In this document: piece after piece, positions 1-12,094 of the stretch
Numbering within the stretch: the first letter of the stretch is position 1
Layout: each line of letters begins with the position of its first letter
Assembly: GCA_029168955.1 (NCBI GenBank)
Contig: JAPDOI010000358.1
Coordinates: forward strand, 248,001 to 312,000
DNA length: 64,000 nt
Reading direction: 5' to 3'
From: Aplectana chamaeleonis
Lineage: Eukaryota > Nematoda > Chromadorea > Rhabditida > Cosmocercidae
Position numbers and translations under genes: made by a program
Notes under the pieces: generated by a model
What the model was told of the DNA's origin: nothing
Database searches by the model: none
What the model saw: only the letters and a program-made list of their open reading frames with translations

Positions 1-7
1 CTTCCAC

Positions 8-976
8 TTGGTTACCTCACAGTTTTTACGGCGTCCAACGTACTTTCGTTTGGGTCTCACACACTTTCCACGGCTTACTGCGCACACCCATTTGGGTCCC
101 GCACACTTTCTACGGCGTCCGGCACACTCTCATTTGGGTCCCACACACTTACTACGGCGTTCTGCGCACACCCATTTGGGTCCCGCACACTTTATACGGC
201 GTCCGGCGCACTCCCACGTGGGTCTCGCACACTTTCTACGGCGTCCGGCGCACTCTCATTTGGGTCCCGCACACTTTCTACGGCGTCCGGCGCACTCTCA
301 TTTGGGTCCCGCACACTTTCTACGGCGTTCTGCGCACACCCATTTGGGTCCCACACACTTACTACGGCTTACTGCGCACACCCATTTGGGTCCCGCACAC
401 TTTCTACGGCGTCCGGCACACTCTCATTTGGGTCCCACACACTTTCTACGGCGTCCGGCACACTCTCATTTGGGTCCCACACACTTACTACGGCGTTCTG
501 CGCACACCCATTTGGGTCCCGCACACTTTATACGGCGTCCGGCGCACTCCCACGTGGGTCTCGCACACTTTCTACGGCGTCCGGCGCACTCTCATTTGGG
601 TCCCGCACACTTTCTACGGCGTCCGGCACACTCTCATTTGGGTTCCACACACTTTCTACGGCGTCCGGCGCACTCCCACTTTGGTCCCGCACACTTTCTA
701 CGGCGTTCTGCGCACACCCATTTGGGTCCCAAAAACTTTCTACGGCGTTCTGCGCACACCCATTTGGGTCCCGCACACTTTCTACGGCGTTCTGCGCACA
801 CCCATTTGGGTCCCGCACACTTTCTACGGCGTTCTGCGCACACCCATTTGGGTCCCACACACTTTCTACGGCGTTATGCGCACACCAATTTCGGTCCCGC
901 ACACTTTCTACGGCGTCTTTCGCACTCCTGCTGGGGTCCCGCACACTATCTACGGCGTTCTGTCGGGCACTTCTGA
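8..976 (+). repeat. 42-bp minisatellite, array 1 (about 23 units)
   Basis: The motif ACGGCGT or a close variant recurs at 28, 70, 112 and on to 952, so 924 bp hold exactly 22 periods of 42 bp with no net indel. A unit reads roughly CATTTGGGTCCCGCACAC then TTTCTACGGCGTTCTGCGCA. Because 42 is a multiple of three, a 14-residue periodic peptide stays open through the array on the + strand, and shorter open frames exist in other frames on both strands. A block of variants near 138 recurs near 474, 336 bp or 8 units later, so there is higher-order structure. I see no splice sites or start context that would make it a gene. The same unit returns inverted at 4560-5250. Confidence 0.9.
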
Positions 977-1139
977 GTCACACCGTGCGGCGTTCCAAAA
1001 AATACTTCCGAGATCCCGCCGTATTGATTGAAGCGTTGCCCCGTCAAAACCTGAGCAATAGCCTATCAGTAACGGTGTTTATTTCACTAGTTCATTTTTA
1101 CGAATAAGTAAACGTCGGATGGTTTATAATAACATGTTT

Positions 1140-1545
1140 ACGTGTTTTTGTCTTTCTTGACCTTCAATTTTGAGGTTCCGCGAAAATTGAGCAACCAACT
1201 TCAAATTTTGACAGGAGCTAGGTGCAAACAAAACCAGCTACCTGGCCAAAAATGAGCTCTCTAGCTCAACGATAAGTGTTCCAACAAGATCGTGAACGCC
1301 AACTGAAAAAAAAAGGAGATGAACATTTTTTCGTCCAAAATTACGTGGTTTTGACAGTTTTTCTCGAATCTCAGGAAACCATTCCGGACCATTTTTTGAA
1401 CAGTTATTCACCTTTCTAAAGTATATTAAATGCAAAAAGAACGGTCTTCTTACGTTTACTCTGAACCCTGATACTGAGATCAGGGGGTTGCGCGATGGCG
1501 AATCAAATCCAAATCTGGTGAGCGCTTCGCGCTCACCACAATTAG
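1140..1545 (-). repeat. Dispersed repeat R1, copy 1
   Basis: Read on the minus strand this matches 27749-28085. Both start near a CACCAGATTTGGATTTGA block and share TTTTCAGTTGGCGTTCA and a GAGCTAG(G/A)(A/G)AGCTC segment. A short peptide FFSVGVH.LVGTL is encoded in both copies. At its edge, 1518-1536 is a perfect hairpin, GTGAGCG-CTTCG-CGCTCAC. I recognise no protein family and found no clear termini. Confidence 0.6.
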
Positions 1546-2103
1546 CGAACTGATGTTTAGCCTAGGTCGCTCATTTTGAGCCGGTTGAAGCAAGGCTTGT
1601 CGGGCTTATCATGTCAAAATCTTCTTATCACTGTTATATGTATTTCGCCATGACCAACCGCTCCGCTGCTTACTCTGCCCGGACTCATCCGAGCAGGCTA
1701 GGATTTATTTCGACAGTTTAAAAGTACAGATAGCACAGTCAGCATCACAACTAGTCAATAGATTTTTATTCATGAGAATGTGACTTATGAAGAGAGCCAA
1801 CTGTAAAAATTGAAGACTGCAAGTTACTATGAAAGAAGCGAATGACCGTGTCCTCCTCATTGAGAAGTACCCTGTACATAAAAACCCGAGTTTTATCCAC
1901 CTTGAATGCCGCAATCTCTCATAGACTAGGCTAGCCGTGCGATATGGTGTTTGTACGCAGCTACACCACGCGCACTTGAGTGGACGCGCACGCAATATTA
2001 ATTAAAAAATGTATTTTATTACAGAACGGGGCGGAGAAGATGATTGAAACTGGAGTAAATGGAAGGAGGCAGAAATAGGATTCTTCCAATGTATCCAGTA
2101 TAG
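1546..2103. other. No gene recognised
   Basis: AT-rich sequence with only short open frames. No splice-bounded coding segment and no element termini were seen. Confidence 0.5.
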
Positions 2104-2107
2104 AATT

Positions 2108-3190
2108 CCTGAAGGTTTAGGTTCCTGGCAAAAGGAAAGATTTGGCATGGCCATTTTTTCGAAAAATTAGAAATATAATCACCTAAAAGGGGAAGGTAAA
2201 GAAAAATGAGAAAAGTTTTGAAATACTCCTGAAAACGATTTGGCGTAGAATAATTTGATTTTTGGGAAATGTAGTGAAATAGTTGAAAGTATGATTTGGC
2301 AGTCGAGTTTGAACCAACTATTGATAAGAGTTGTGCAAAATGAGAGATCGCATTGTATGAGCTTATCCGTAGAACATATCGAAGCAAAATCACGCGTGAT
2401 AAGGCAAGCAGTAAAAGCACCTTCGGGAGCTGGAATGCCGCGGTCTTCACGTACTAAGTAAAGTAAAATCAACTGTTTGTTCCATATCGCGCGTGATTTT
2501 GCTTTGATATGTTCTACGGATAAGCTCATTCAATGCGATCTCTCATTTTGCACAACTCTTATCAATATTTGGTTCAAACTCGACTGCCAAATCATACTTT
2601 CAACTATTTCACTACATTTCCCAAAAATCAAATTATTCTACGCCAAATCGTTCTCAGGAATATTTCAAAACCTTTTTTCATTTTTCTTTATCTTCCCTTT
2701 TTAACTGAGTATATTTCTATGGCCATGCCAAATCTTTACTTTTGCCAGGAACCTAAACTTTCAGGAATCAATAGTTGGTTCAAACTCGACTGCCAAATCA
2801 TACTTTCAACTATTTCACTACATTTCCCAAAAATCAAATTATTCTACGCCAAATCGTTCTCAGGAATATTTCAAAACCTTTTTTCATTTTTCTTTATCTT
2901 CCCTTTTTAACTGAGTATATTTCTATGGCCATGCCAAATCTTTACTTTTGCCAGGAACCTAAACTTTCAGGAATCAATAGTTGGTTCAAACTCGACTGCC
3001 AAATCATACTTTCAACTATTTCACTACATTTCCCAAAAATCAAATTATTCTACGCCAAATCGTTCTCAGGAGTATTTCAAAACTTTTATCATTTTTCTTT
3101 ACCTTCCCCTTTTAGGTGATTATATTTCTAATTTTTCGAAAAAATGGCAATGCCAAATCTTTCCTTTTGCCAGGAACCTAAACCTTCAGG
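2108..3190. mobile_element. Foldback element FB1 (CCTGAAGG termini)
   Basis: The left end starts CCTGAAGGTTTAGGTTCCTG and the right end is its reverse complement. AATT flanks both ends (2104-2107 and 3191-3194), possibly a target duplication. The arms run inward and meet near 2470. The right arm is longer because an internal 206-bp segment is tandemly repeated. A related, smaller foldback with CTGAAAATTTAG termini is at 43577-44039. No transposase is encoded. Confidence 0.75.
2571..3188 (+). repeat. 206-bp tandem repeat, three units
   Basis: The marker GGTTCAAACTCGACTGCC begins at 2571, 2777 and 2983, an exact spacing of 206 bp. The first two units are almost identical; the third ends in the FB1 terminus. 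The left arm of FB1 has only one inverted copy, so the expansion happened inside the right arm after the element formed. Confidence 0.9.
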
Positions 3191-3432
3191 AATTGTTCAA
3201 TTGTTTTGTATTGAAAAATGTTTTATCTTTTGTAGTAACTTACCGTCTTACTAACAAATTTTCCTCATGGGGTTGTTTTGAAGTTCAGAAATTACACTAC
3301 CCTTTTTGTTGCCATTTTCGGAATTTTCTCAATTATTCAGTGCTTTTTTTATATTCTTGTTTATCAAAATCAGGAAGTCAAGATCATGGCTGTCCAACTA
3401 TTCGGAAAACAGCCGATTTCGATTTCCCATAA

Positions 3433-4025
3433 GGCCCCGGTCATAGTTGGTGCTGTTTGCATCTGTATCCCCCCCGCACCCCCCAACACCCCCCAACACC
3501 ACCCCGGTCGATACGTATGTTTAAAATGATGGAGTGAGGTTGAGAAAATCACTCGGTGCATCCAACTAGATATGACGATGATTAGGTGGCCAACAGGATT
3601 GCACCTGTTCAGAGAAATAGTGAAGGAGAGTATGGTGAAGTAAAGGAGGTAGCAGTAAGGTTAGCTTTCTAGTAATACGCAATGTTTTATCTTCAACCCG
3701 CCCACCCGGTGATTTTCTCTTCCACGTATTGCATGGATATCGACCGCGTCGGATACATTGAGTGATTTTCTCAACCTCACTCCATCATTTTAAACATACG
3801 TATCGACCGGTGCGGGGTGTTGCGGGGTGCGGTGTTGGGGGTGCGGGGGGATACACCGAGTGATTTTCTCACCCCCCCTCCATCATTATAAACATACGTA
3901 TCGACCGGGTGGGTGTTGGGGGGTGCGGGGGGATACACCGAGTGATTTTTGCATCCCATTTCCAATGTATTGTGTGTGTATCGACCGGGCTGGAGGCGTC
4001 GGCTCATCCAACTATGACCGGGGCC
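3433..4025. mobile_element. PIF/Harbinger-like MITE, copy 1 (TAA target site)
   Basis: The termini are GGCCCCGGTCATAGTTGG and its reverse complement. TAA lies on both sides (3430-3432 and 4026-4028). A 3-bp TWA duplication with GG-starting termini is typical of PIF/Harbinger elements. Inside, a module with CGATACGTATGTTTAAAATG and AATCACTCGGTG is repeated in both orientations, next to GGGGTGTTGGGGG-type runs. A second copy of 611 bp is at 8080-8690. No coding capacity. Confidence 0.85.
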
Positions 4026-4306
4026 TAAGGGGGTGCCTAAAAATTACCGAGCTAAGGGGGGTGCATATTCAGAATCGCCATGCCGGGACGTGTGCCCAGC
4101 CCTGGTCTAGAGGTGGTTTTCGCGTTACTCACAGTGAGGCAAATGCAACGGTATGTGTAGAGTCTTTTCGACTCCGTTATCCTGCTCAAAGATGAGTATT
4201 TCTGTCAAAAATTCCCATCGACCACAGGTCAAAACATGAAAGATTTCTGCTATCATAATCGTCTGACCAGTTCATAATCCTTATACTTAAAGCAGTTATG
4301 TCCCGA

Positions 4307-4340
4307 TGTGTGTGTGTGTGTGTGTATGTGTGTGCATGTG
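4307..4340 (+). repeat. (TG)n microsatellite
   Basis: TG dinucleotides with two single-base interruptions. Confidence 0.9.
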
Positions 4341-4559
4341 TCCCGCATATCTTAGGAATGGCCGATCAAAACTTGTATGAAATGGTACCAACATTTAGGT
4401 GGGTGCGACATTTATCGATTATCAAAAAATCAGCTCGAGTCACCTCTTTCGTGCCTCGGGGCAACCGAGTTTGTCCGTGGAGCTGCTTTTGGCCGTGGGT
4501 CATGATAACTTCTTGCGAGTCGTTCTAGCGATGCAAAAAATGCAGGGCGTCATAAAGGA

Positions 4560-5250
4560 GTGCAGGACCCCAGTGAGGGTGTGCAAGAAGTCATAGAAAG
4601 TGTGCAGGACCCTAATCGGGTGTGCCGGGACGTCATAGAAAGTGCGCAGGCCCTAAGTAGGAATGTGCAGGACCCCAGCAAGTGTGCAGGACGTCATAGA
4701 AAGTGTGCAGGTCTCCAGCGGGAGTGCAGGACGTCATTGAAAGTGTACAGGACCCCAAAGGGAAGTGTGCGGGACGTCATAGAAATTGTGCAGGACCCCA
4801 GCGGAGGTGTGCAGGACATCGTAGAAAATGTGCAGGACCCCAGAGGAAGTGTGCGGGACGTCATAGAAAGTGTGCAGGACCCCGGTGGAAGTGCGCAGAC
4901 ATCATAGAAAATGTGCAGGTCCCCAGCGGGAGTGTGCAGGACGTCATAGAAATTGTGCAGGACCCCAGCTGGAGTGTGCAGGACATAACAGAAAATGTGC
5001 AGGTCCTGAGTAGGAGTGCGCAGGACGTCATTGAATGTGTGCAGGACCCCAACGCGAGTGTGCAGCACGTCACAGATAGTGTGCAGGACCCAAATGGTAG
5101 GGGTGCAGGACGTCATAGAGGGTGCGCAGGTCCCCAGTGGGAGTGTGCAGGGCGTCAGCAGAAAATGCACAGGTCACGAGTGGGAGTGTGCAGGTCATCA
5201 AAAAGTTAGCAGGACCGCAGTGGGAGGAGATGCAGGACGTTACCAAGAGT
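4560..5250 (-). repeat. 42-bp minisatellite, array 2 (inverted and degenerate)
   Basis: Units such as AGTGTGCAGGACGTCATAGA then AAGTGTGCAGGACCCCAG are the reverse complement of the 1-1 kb array unit with about one base in six changed. The spacing is mostly 42 bp, with occasional short units near 4650-4740. Because of the period, open frames survive on both strands, one reading as repeated DVIESVQDPSGSVQ. Read in that sense, array 1 gives DAVESVRDPNGCAQ. This may be shared ancestry only; there is no gene structure. Confidence 0.85.
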
Positions 5251-5724
5251 GAAGAATTTGAAAAAGGTTTTTTAAATTTTTTTAATGGCGAATCTTAACC
5301 TTTTGTGGAGAAGAAAACAGATTAGAAAACATGAATTTTGAGAAGCGTGCGACGCGTTTCGAGATTGACGCAGAACTCCTGGGACATTTTCTTGCCAGTT
5401 TTAGGAAACAAGCAGCAGGTCCACTTCCGCACCTTCTCTGTTCGCCACTCATTGCAATCCGCTCAGTCATTTCGATTCCCTAACTTCCAAAAACCAGTTT
5501 TTATATTTGCAAGTCTGGAGCTTATCAAAATCTGCGCCACAAAAACATAAACAACCACCTACTAATTTCATTCATTGAGAACAAGGGCATGACGTTGGTG
5601 AACTAGGGAAACATCATATAAAATGAGAATGCGTTTGTCCTTATCATGATAGAGACGGTAAGGCGAGATTAATAGCTTGTGAACTCTACAAATTGGAAGA
5701 TAGGGCAGTGGGTAGCGACGTACT
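5251..5724. other. No gene recognised
   Basis: Short open frames only, none with a recognisable domain or splice context. Confidence 0.4.
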
Positions 5725-6557
5725 CTGCCAATTCGAGACTTGATGCTTCGGCGAAAGCGGCCTTTATCACGCTTTGTTATCATAAGGCATCGAATTCACC
5801 TTTAGCGCCGTCATGAAAGCTTATCCGCGCAAAGGGTGAATTTGCTGAGCGGTTGGATATCAGTCAGCGCAAAGCGTGAAAATACCGCCTGCGCTAACAT
5901 GTTAATGCATATCAGTTGTTGAGCGGCTGGATACCACTCAGCGCAAAGGGTACAGAAATTACCGCCGTTGCTGGCATCTCAGAAATTTCTAAACAAATGA
6001 AAACATCCCAGCGGGAAAAACATGATAAAACGAATAATCACGTCTCAATGTGTTTACTATGAGCACTGCCGGTATAAAAACAGCTCATCCCACCAGAGTC
6101 CTCATTCGGCATTCTGCTGCTGGCCCTGAAAGGTGACTTCTGGGTCACTCTCCGGAGGCCAGCATAATTTTGGTTGCTGGGAGGATACAGTGGGTATCCT
6201 CACGACGGGGGGGACGAGTTACGCCGGGGTCCGCAGAGGGTGGCTTCTCACCGCAGACCTCGGTGAAGATTACGCTCATGTTGCGGACAAGGGGGCTTCC
6301 TTGCTGTGGACCTTCAAATTCGTGAAATTTTCGGGGTAAATTCACCCATTTTTCGAGGTTAATTCACCTCATTTTCAGGGTAAATTGACCTCTCGCTGCC
6401 AGTTCGCACCATTTTCACGGAAATTCACCTCATTCTCACCTCTCTAGCGGCAAATTCACCCATACAGTGAATTTAGCGCGGCAAATTAAGACTTCATGCC
6501 GACTTGTACATGAGCATCAAGTCTCTTTTGCTGCGGCATCAAGTCTCGAATTGGCAG
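5725..6557. mobile_element. Inverted-repeat element (CTGCCAATTCG termini)
   Basis: A perfect 22-bp inverted repeat beginning CTGCCAATTCGAGACTTGAT ends the element at both sides (5725-5746 and 6536-6557). Inside are short direct repeats: GAGCGG(C/T)TGGATA with CAGCGCAAAG (about 5815-5960), and AAATTCACC repeated many times (6320-6460). No target duplication was identified. No protein is recognised in it. Confidence 0.6.
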
Positions 6558-7459
6558 AAGAAGGGAAGGAAGTGCAGAAGGGGTTGTGAATTTTATGCCG
6601 GTAGCAACCGACGATTTAATGCTGGCTTCCTACGTTTTGCTTTTGATCCCACATTGTGATACCCCACGGCCTGCTGTAAATGTACGGCACCCTGCTCTGC
6701 TCAGGAGAGTCCATACCTACGTACAGCAACTTTCGGTTAGACGGAAGTCAGTCACCACCGTTCTAACTAACTAATCCGTCTCAGGTAGTTGGCTCACGCA
6801 AAAGTTTCTGTGAGCGAAAACTTCGCTAGGTCTCGCTAGTGAGGGATTAATGTTCATAATGAGATTTATGGTGCAAATATGCATTCTTCGATGCACTGCT
6901 AGGATTAAATCTATTATTTTGGAACGCTGTCGTATGGGACTCAAGGAAAGCAATTCAGAAATTACTTCGAAATTTAAATCGGGCCACTTTCAAGAAGGTT
7001 ATGGCGATGCGGCGCTTTGTGAGCGCGAAAAAACGCCGCAACTCTTTTCTACAAAAAAAATCGCGGTACTGTATGGGGTCGAGGCTCCGCTCCGTGGATC
7101 CTAAACCACGCTCACCAGTATGCCGCGAAGCGGCGTGGGTGCGCACCTTGTATTATTATACTTATCTCCCAATCCATCCGTAACAAAACAGCTGTGTATT
7201 CCCGAGTTTTCCACTCAAAACAATTCGTTGGCCACCGAGTGTTACTAAAATTCCGAAGAAATGGCCAGAAGCGCCCAAAAACGTCTTATTTCAGAGACCT
7301 TAGTCTCTGGACTGGACCAGTTGTCCTGTTGGATGAACATGTTCACGGTGGTTGTCACCGGTAAAAAGTGGGGCTAATAAAAAATGGAAGAAAGAGTAGA
7401 GAATTGCAAAAGACGGTACCACAAAAGCTTTCATTGTCACAACAAACCGTTTCTTTGAG
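6558..7459. other. No gene recognised
   Basis: Several open frames of 60-84 codons overlap on both strands without any domain I recognise. A GC-rich segment with CCGCGAAGCGGCG hairpins lies near 7080-7145. Confidence 0.4.
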
Positions 7460-7840
7460 ACCTAATGGGCGGGGTGAAAATAAGTGGGTGAAAATCTCGT
7501 GGGCCAGCCGACCCATTGGGCCACTCCGCCCACGTCCTATAACAGTTCCCCTGAATTCGTGGTTAAATGAGCGATGGTTTCTAATCAAACGCTCCGTTCT
7601 TTCCTTCATTCTCAGCGTCTCTCTTTACTCACGCTGAGCTCGGACACATCGGCTGCAAAAAGCGGGAGTTGCAAGCCTCGGAGAACTCGCACGCAATGCT
7701 TCCCAAGCTAAATTTTGAGGGGCCATAACTCCGTTTCGAGGGGGTCTGGTACGATTCCAGGGACATCATTGAAATCAGCATGGGACCGGTTTCAAGAAAG
7801 GATGAAAACAGAAATACGACTTTTATCGTGAACACTGCCT
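7460..7840 (+). mobile_element. TTAA-type MITE of family B, left end not resolved
   Basis: The right end reads TCGTGAACACTGCCT followed by TTAA (7841-7844). The body, from TGGGTGAAAATCTCGTGGGCC onward, matches the complete family member at 18670-19129 over its whole right part. The matching left terminus AGGCAGTGTTCACG was not found upstream, so the copy is truncated or rearranged. Confidence 0.65.
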
Positions 7841-7863
7841 TTAAGAGGCGGGGTGATACTTAA

Positions 7864-8962
7864 AGGCAGTGTTCACGATGAAAATCGTTTTTCTGTTTCT
7901 CCACCTATCTTGAAAACGGCTCCATTCTAATTCCAATAATGTCCCTGAAATCGTACAAGACCTTCTGAGAACGGAGATATGGTCCCTCAAAGATTGAGCT
8001 AAGGAAAGGTGGTGGACGAGTTGTCCGAGGCTTGCAACTTCCGTCTTTTGCAGCCGATGAATATAGCTGACCTGAGTAAGGCCCCGGTCAGAGTTGGTGC
8101 TATTTGCATCTGTATCCCCCCCGCACCCCCCAACACCCCCCAACACCACCCCGGTCGATACGTATGTTTAAAATGATGGAGTGAGGTTGAGAAAATCACT
8201 CGGTGCATCCAACTAGATATGACGATGATTACGTGGCCAACAGGATTGCACCTGTTCAGAGAAATAGTGAAGGAGAGTATGGTGAAGTAAAGGAGGTAGC
8301 AGTAAGGTTAGCTTTCTAATGATACGCAATGTTTTATCTTCGACCCGCCCACCCGGTGATTTTCTCATCCTCGTATTGCATGGATATCGACCGCGTCGGA
8401 TACATTGAGTGATTTTCTCAACTTCACTCCATCATTTTAAACATACGTATCGACTGGGGGTGCGGGGGTGTTGGGGGTGCGGGCGGGGGTGTTGGGGGAG
8501 CGGGGGGATACACCGAGTGATTTTTCTCAGCTTCACCTCACCATGTTGTTCATACGTATCGACCGGGTGGGTGATGGGGGTGTTGGGGGTGCGGGGGATA
8601 CACCGAGTGATTTTTGCATCCCATTTCCAATGCATTCTGTGTGTATCGACCGGGCTGGAGGCGTCGGCTCATCCAACTATGACCGGGGCCTAAAGAGAGA
8701 AGCTGAGAATGAAGGGAAGAACGGGGCTAATGATTGAAAATCATCGCTCATCTCACGATCTCGAGCATTCATTTTTCCACGTCGGTGGGCGTGTGATGCG
8801 CTTTTGGGGTTTTCGAAGCGCTCGAAATTGCAACTTCGGGCTCTTTTGGGGCTCTTCCTGGCTCGTTTTCATGCGTTCTTTCGACGTTAACGTTACAGAG
8901 TGTCCCTCCACTACCCAATCCTAGTGGAATTTCGAAAACTTTTTTCATCGTGAACACTGCCT
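7864..8962 (-). mobile_element. TTAA-type MITE of family B carrying a nested MITE
   Basis: It starts AGGCAGTGTTCACGATGAAA and ends with the reverse complement, with TTAA on both sides (7860-7863 and 8963-8966). It lies head-to-head with the partial copy ending at 7840. The TAA-flanked MITE at 8080-8690 is inserted in it. Without that insert it is about 485 bp, close to the 460-bp copy at 18670-19129. Confidence 0.8.
8080..8690. mobile_element. PIF/Harbinger-like MITE, copy 2 (TAA target site)
   Basis: The termini GGCCCCGGTCAGAGTTGG and GGCCCCGGTCATAGTTGG are flanked by TAA (8077-8079 and 8691-8693). It is about 90% similar to 3433-4025 and nested in the family B element around it. Confidence 0.9.
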
Positions 8963-9720
8963 TTAAGGATTTCGTGCCCTTTTGGTGCGTTTTTCTCGAT
9001 TTCTTCGTCATTTCAGTTCTACCCGGGGACCAAACAATCGAATCAGCAATTAATCTCGAAATTCAAGGTTATCGCGAACACTGCTTTTGAGATAATTCAG
9101 CAATCTCCGAGCTGTTCTTTTTGTTCCCCCACACTACAATCAGACGGCCATTTTTCGAAACTCCAGTTTAGGCTAGGGCCTGTCCCTAGAAATCGTGCCC
9201 TAGAGCCATAGTTGTCTTGGTTTTAAGTTTGTCATTGATCATGAGAGGGAAACAACTCATGATTTGTACAATACCGCTCGTAGGATTTGGTCAGAAGGCG
9301 CGCGAGGTCGGGTTTGAGCGTCTTTTTCGTCTTTTCCTTATAACTCACTTCAAAATCATGTCTGAGCGAAACTATGGTGATATTCGTGATCCTGCTGTCA
9401 AGGGCTACCAAATGGTGTAGTCCTTCTTGGGGTTTCGTTTTGAACTAACGAAGTTTGACAGGCAGGGTATACTGTATATTACCATTTGATGGAAGAGGGG
9501 GCTCGGCGTCCTGTGTCTGCGTCCTCGTGGCTCCCACCACAGCGTCTGCAACGCGCTGGCCGTCTGTGGCCTCGCCGACTCGCGTGCTGCCTTTCCCCTG
9601 CTTACGTTCGGCCTTGCACACTCCCCTATTCATGCTTTCTCTCCCACCAAGGTCAGCAGCGCTGATTTTCGCCGGTCCCTCAACCAGCAACTCACTCGGC
9701 GTGGGTGCGTTCACTACCTA

Positions 9721-10002
9721 AGGGGTATGGCATACTTTTGCGACACACGGTCGCATCGCTCTGCACAACGACAGCGACCGCCTCCCGTCCTTTAAATCTG
9801 TCGCTGTCGCAGTGCACTGCACAGCGACGACAGGTTATGGCACAGTTGCAGTATGTCAGCCCTTCGCGACACGTCGCTGCGACCCACACGCGACATCTGT
9901 TCCTACGACGACCGTTATCGTTGCTCCGATGCGGGTCCCGCCACGATTTGTGTGAGATTGCATGCCTGTCGCTCATTACAGCGACAAAGTATACCATAGG
10001 CC
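9721..10002. mobile_element. TA-flanked MITE (ATGGYATACTTT termini), copy 1
   Basis: It starts AGGGGTATGGCATACTTTTG, ends with the complement of GGCCTATGGTATACTTTG, and has TA at both sides (9719-9720 and 10003-10004). The interior is rich in GCGAC/GTCGC. A roughly 55-bp GCAACGCGCTGGCCGTCT segment occurs on both sides of it (9542 and 10009), so the host arm was locally duplicated. Confidence 0.75.
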
Positions 10003-10693
10003 TACCACACCGTCTGCAACGCGCTGGCCGTCTTTGGCCTCGCCGACTCGCGTGCTGCCCCTCCGCGTCGAGATTTTCGGAGGTTCCCCCACCATCATTC
10101 CATTTGGTGTGAACTGTTGGGAAATCTCAAGGGTATGCGGCAGGGATGGTGCCGCGCGCGGCGAAGGAACAGTTCGACGTTCCCCCCTCACAAAATTATC
10201 AGCTGTGATCGTGGTAACAATATGATACATAGCATTGTACCAAATTGGTCAAGTTCCCATGCAAATCCTTCAGCATCACCCACACCTATTCTCCAAAAAT
10301 GTGAGGAGAAGACTCGTTTTCTGTTGAAACTGATGTTATGTTTTGACTGCTTAATCATCTGATGTTCCATCAATTTAGGCTTCGATAATTAGAATTATTT
10401 CTTGTAAGTTTATAACAGTTTTATGTCGCTCGAGCATTTTTGCTTTATTTGGAGATTCTGTGCTTAATTATAGATTTTTTTGAGGAAAACCTCATTTAAA
10501 TTTTCTTCGTATTCATTCTCTCGAACTGGTCCTCTATGAGACCACGAACGCGCTCTTCAGTTTAAATATTCTCACAACGCGAAAAGCAGCTGACTGCAGT
10601 TGTTTTACTTGCTGTATTCATCTTTTTTCTGCATTATAAAGCAGTAGAAGGAAAAATGCCTAAGCGACATCGAATTGTTATAAACCCATATAA

Positions 10694-11177
10694 ACTACAA
10701 CACCGCCGCTATACAAGGGAAAAATCGGCAAAGTGGGCAACTAAAGCGTCTTTCGACCACAACACGCCTCAAAGTGCTCCGTTTTCAAATTCGAAAGGGC
10801 CAAAATGTTCACCGTGCCACAATCAATCTAACTATGTGAGACGAAATTGGAATTCACTAATGAAAACGTTTTTTTTAAGATGGAGTTAGTTATGGATTTG
10901 ATAATGTTATCACAAGATAACGAGCGCATTCAGGCAAAGACAACCGTACGCGATCTCTAGCATGGTCAAAATGGAAATGTATTCCGCCTTGAAAAATATA
11001 GTTGCTCTCAAATTTCGCAAAATATTCTCACACGATCGACTAGGCCACGACATGCTGTACATTTCGGCGTTTTTGAATTTGAAAACGGAGCACCTTGAGG
11101 CGAGTTGTGGACGAAAGACGCTTTCGTTGCCCACTTTGCCCATATTTTCCCTTGGATAGCGGCGGTATTGTACTTCA
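10694..11177. repeat. Inverted repeat, arms of about 150 bp
   Basis: The left arm (about 10694-10847, with GGCAAAGTGGGCAAC and GTGCTCCGTTTTCAAATTC) is mirrored at about 11035-11177. The spacer is about 190 bp. The arms are roughly 80-85% similar. It is probably a decayed foldback MITE; no target duplication was seen. Confidence 0.65.
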
Positions 11178-11469
11178 AATGCTAAATACCGCAATAAATC
11201 ACAACATCGAGATATTTGGCAGTCAAAATATAAAAGAGAAAATAAAGATGACCAATCCACCTCGCATGCTTCAAGGGTACAGCATCGATGACTATTAGAT
11301 GATGCTTTTTTGGGAGAAATTTCACCATCTGCTAGGAAATGATAGGTGATCCATGGCGTGAGTCAGCGTAGAGCCGCAGATTTCAGCATTGTGCATGATC
11401 ATTGAATCTCAAAAGCAGGTCTATGATTCTCTGCTGAAACAGCGAATATGTGAATTGATCCCGCTTTCC

Positions 11470-11635
11470 ACAGCGGAAGGCAGTGGTCACGATGGATAAT
11501 GGCTGTGTCCGTGGTGGGTTCTTAGCGATTCTGGAGACACCATTGTGATCAGCCCGAAATCCTCACAAAGCTAAGCAAGGAAAACGGAAAACGATTTTGA
11601 GGTTGGGCTGTGCCTTGAAGGTGTCGTAGAATGTG
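11470..11635 (+). repeat. Partial TTAA-type MITE, family D right end
   Basis: GATTCTGGAGACACCATTGT and a GAGGTTGGGCTGTGCCTT end match the right part of the complete element at 39870-40343. The left end and the flanking TTAA are lost. Confidence 0.55.
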
Positions 11636-12094
11636 TGTATTGTTTACATTTATCTAGCCCAATATGTATTCAACCCTATAAGGACAATATGTAGATTTAA
11701 AGACGTGGAAGCCGAAAAGAAGTGGGTCCTGCACGAATTTTACAGCTCCTGCTCAAAGTTTCTAGCTGGCACGATACAGTTACTGCACGACTGACTCTCT
11801 GCAGGGTTTCTCAGTAATTGAGAGCTCAGGTTACCATTTTTCGCGAGAATCGCGTTTTTAAGCGACATATCCTCCATACTGTAGTTATTAATAGTTATCA
11901 ACGCTGTACAGAGGCCTTTGTAATCCTCACATACACTAAATATCGCAAGTCACCTAGCTTGAATAGTGTATGGGTGTGGCACTGCACTGTGTTGTGACAA
12001 AGAGCGCTCCAATGTGGCCGCGACGCAAGCGCGCGCCACCGACGGAGGCGAGGTATGTTTACGTCACATACGTCGATTAGTGCCGGGCGCATTA

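Noticed and set aside
8..976. 322-codon open frame across the minisatellite
   Set aside because: It is explained by a 42-bp unit without stops; it starts at TTG, has no splice or start context, and frames on both strands are also open.
1..1000. CRISPR-like array
   Set aside because: Units are contiguous and nearly identical with no unique spacers, and the genome is eukaryotic.
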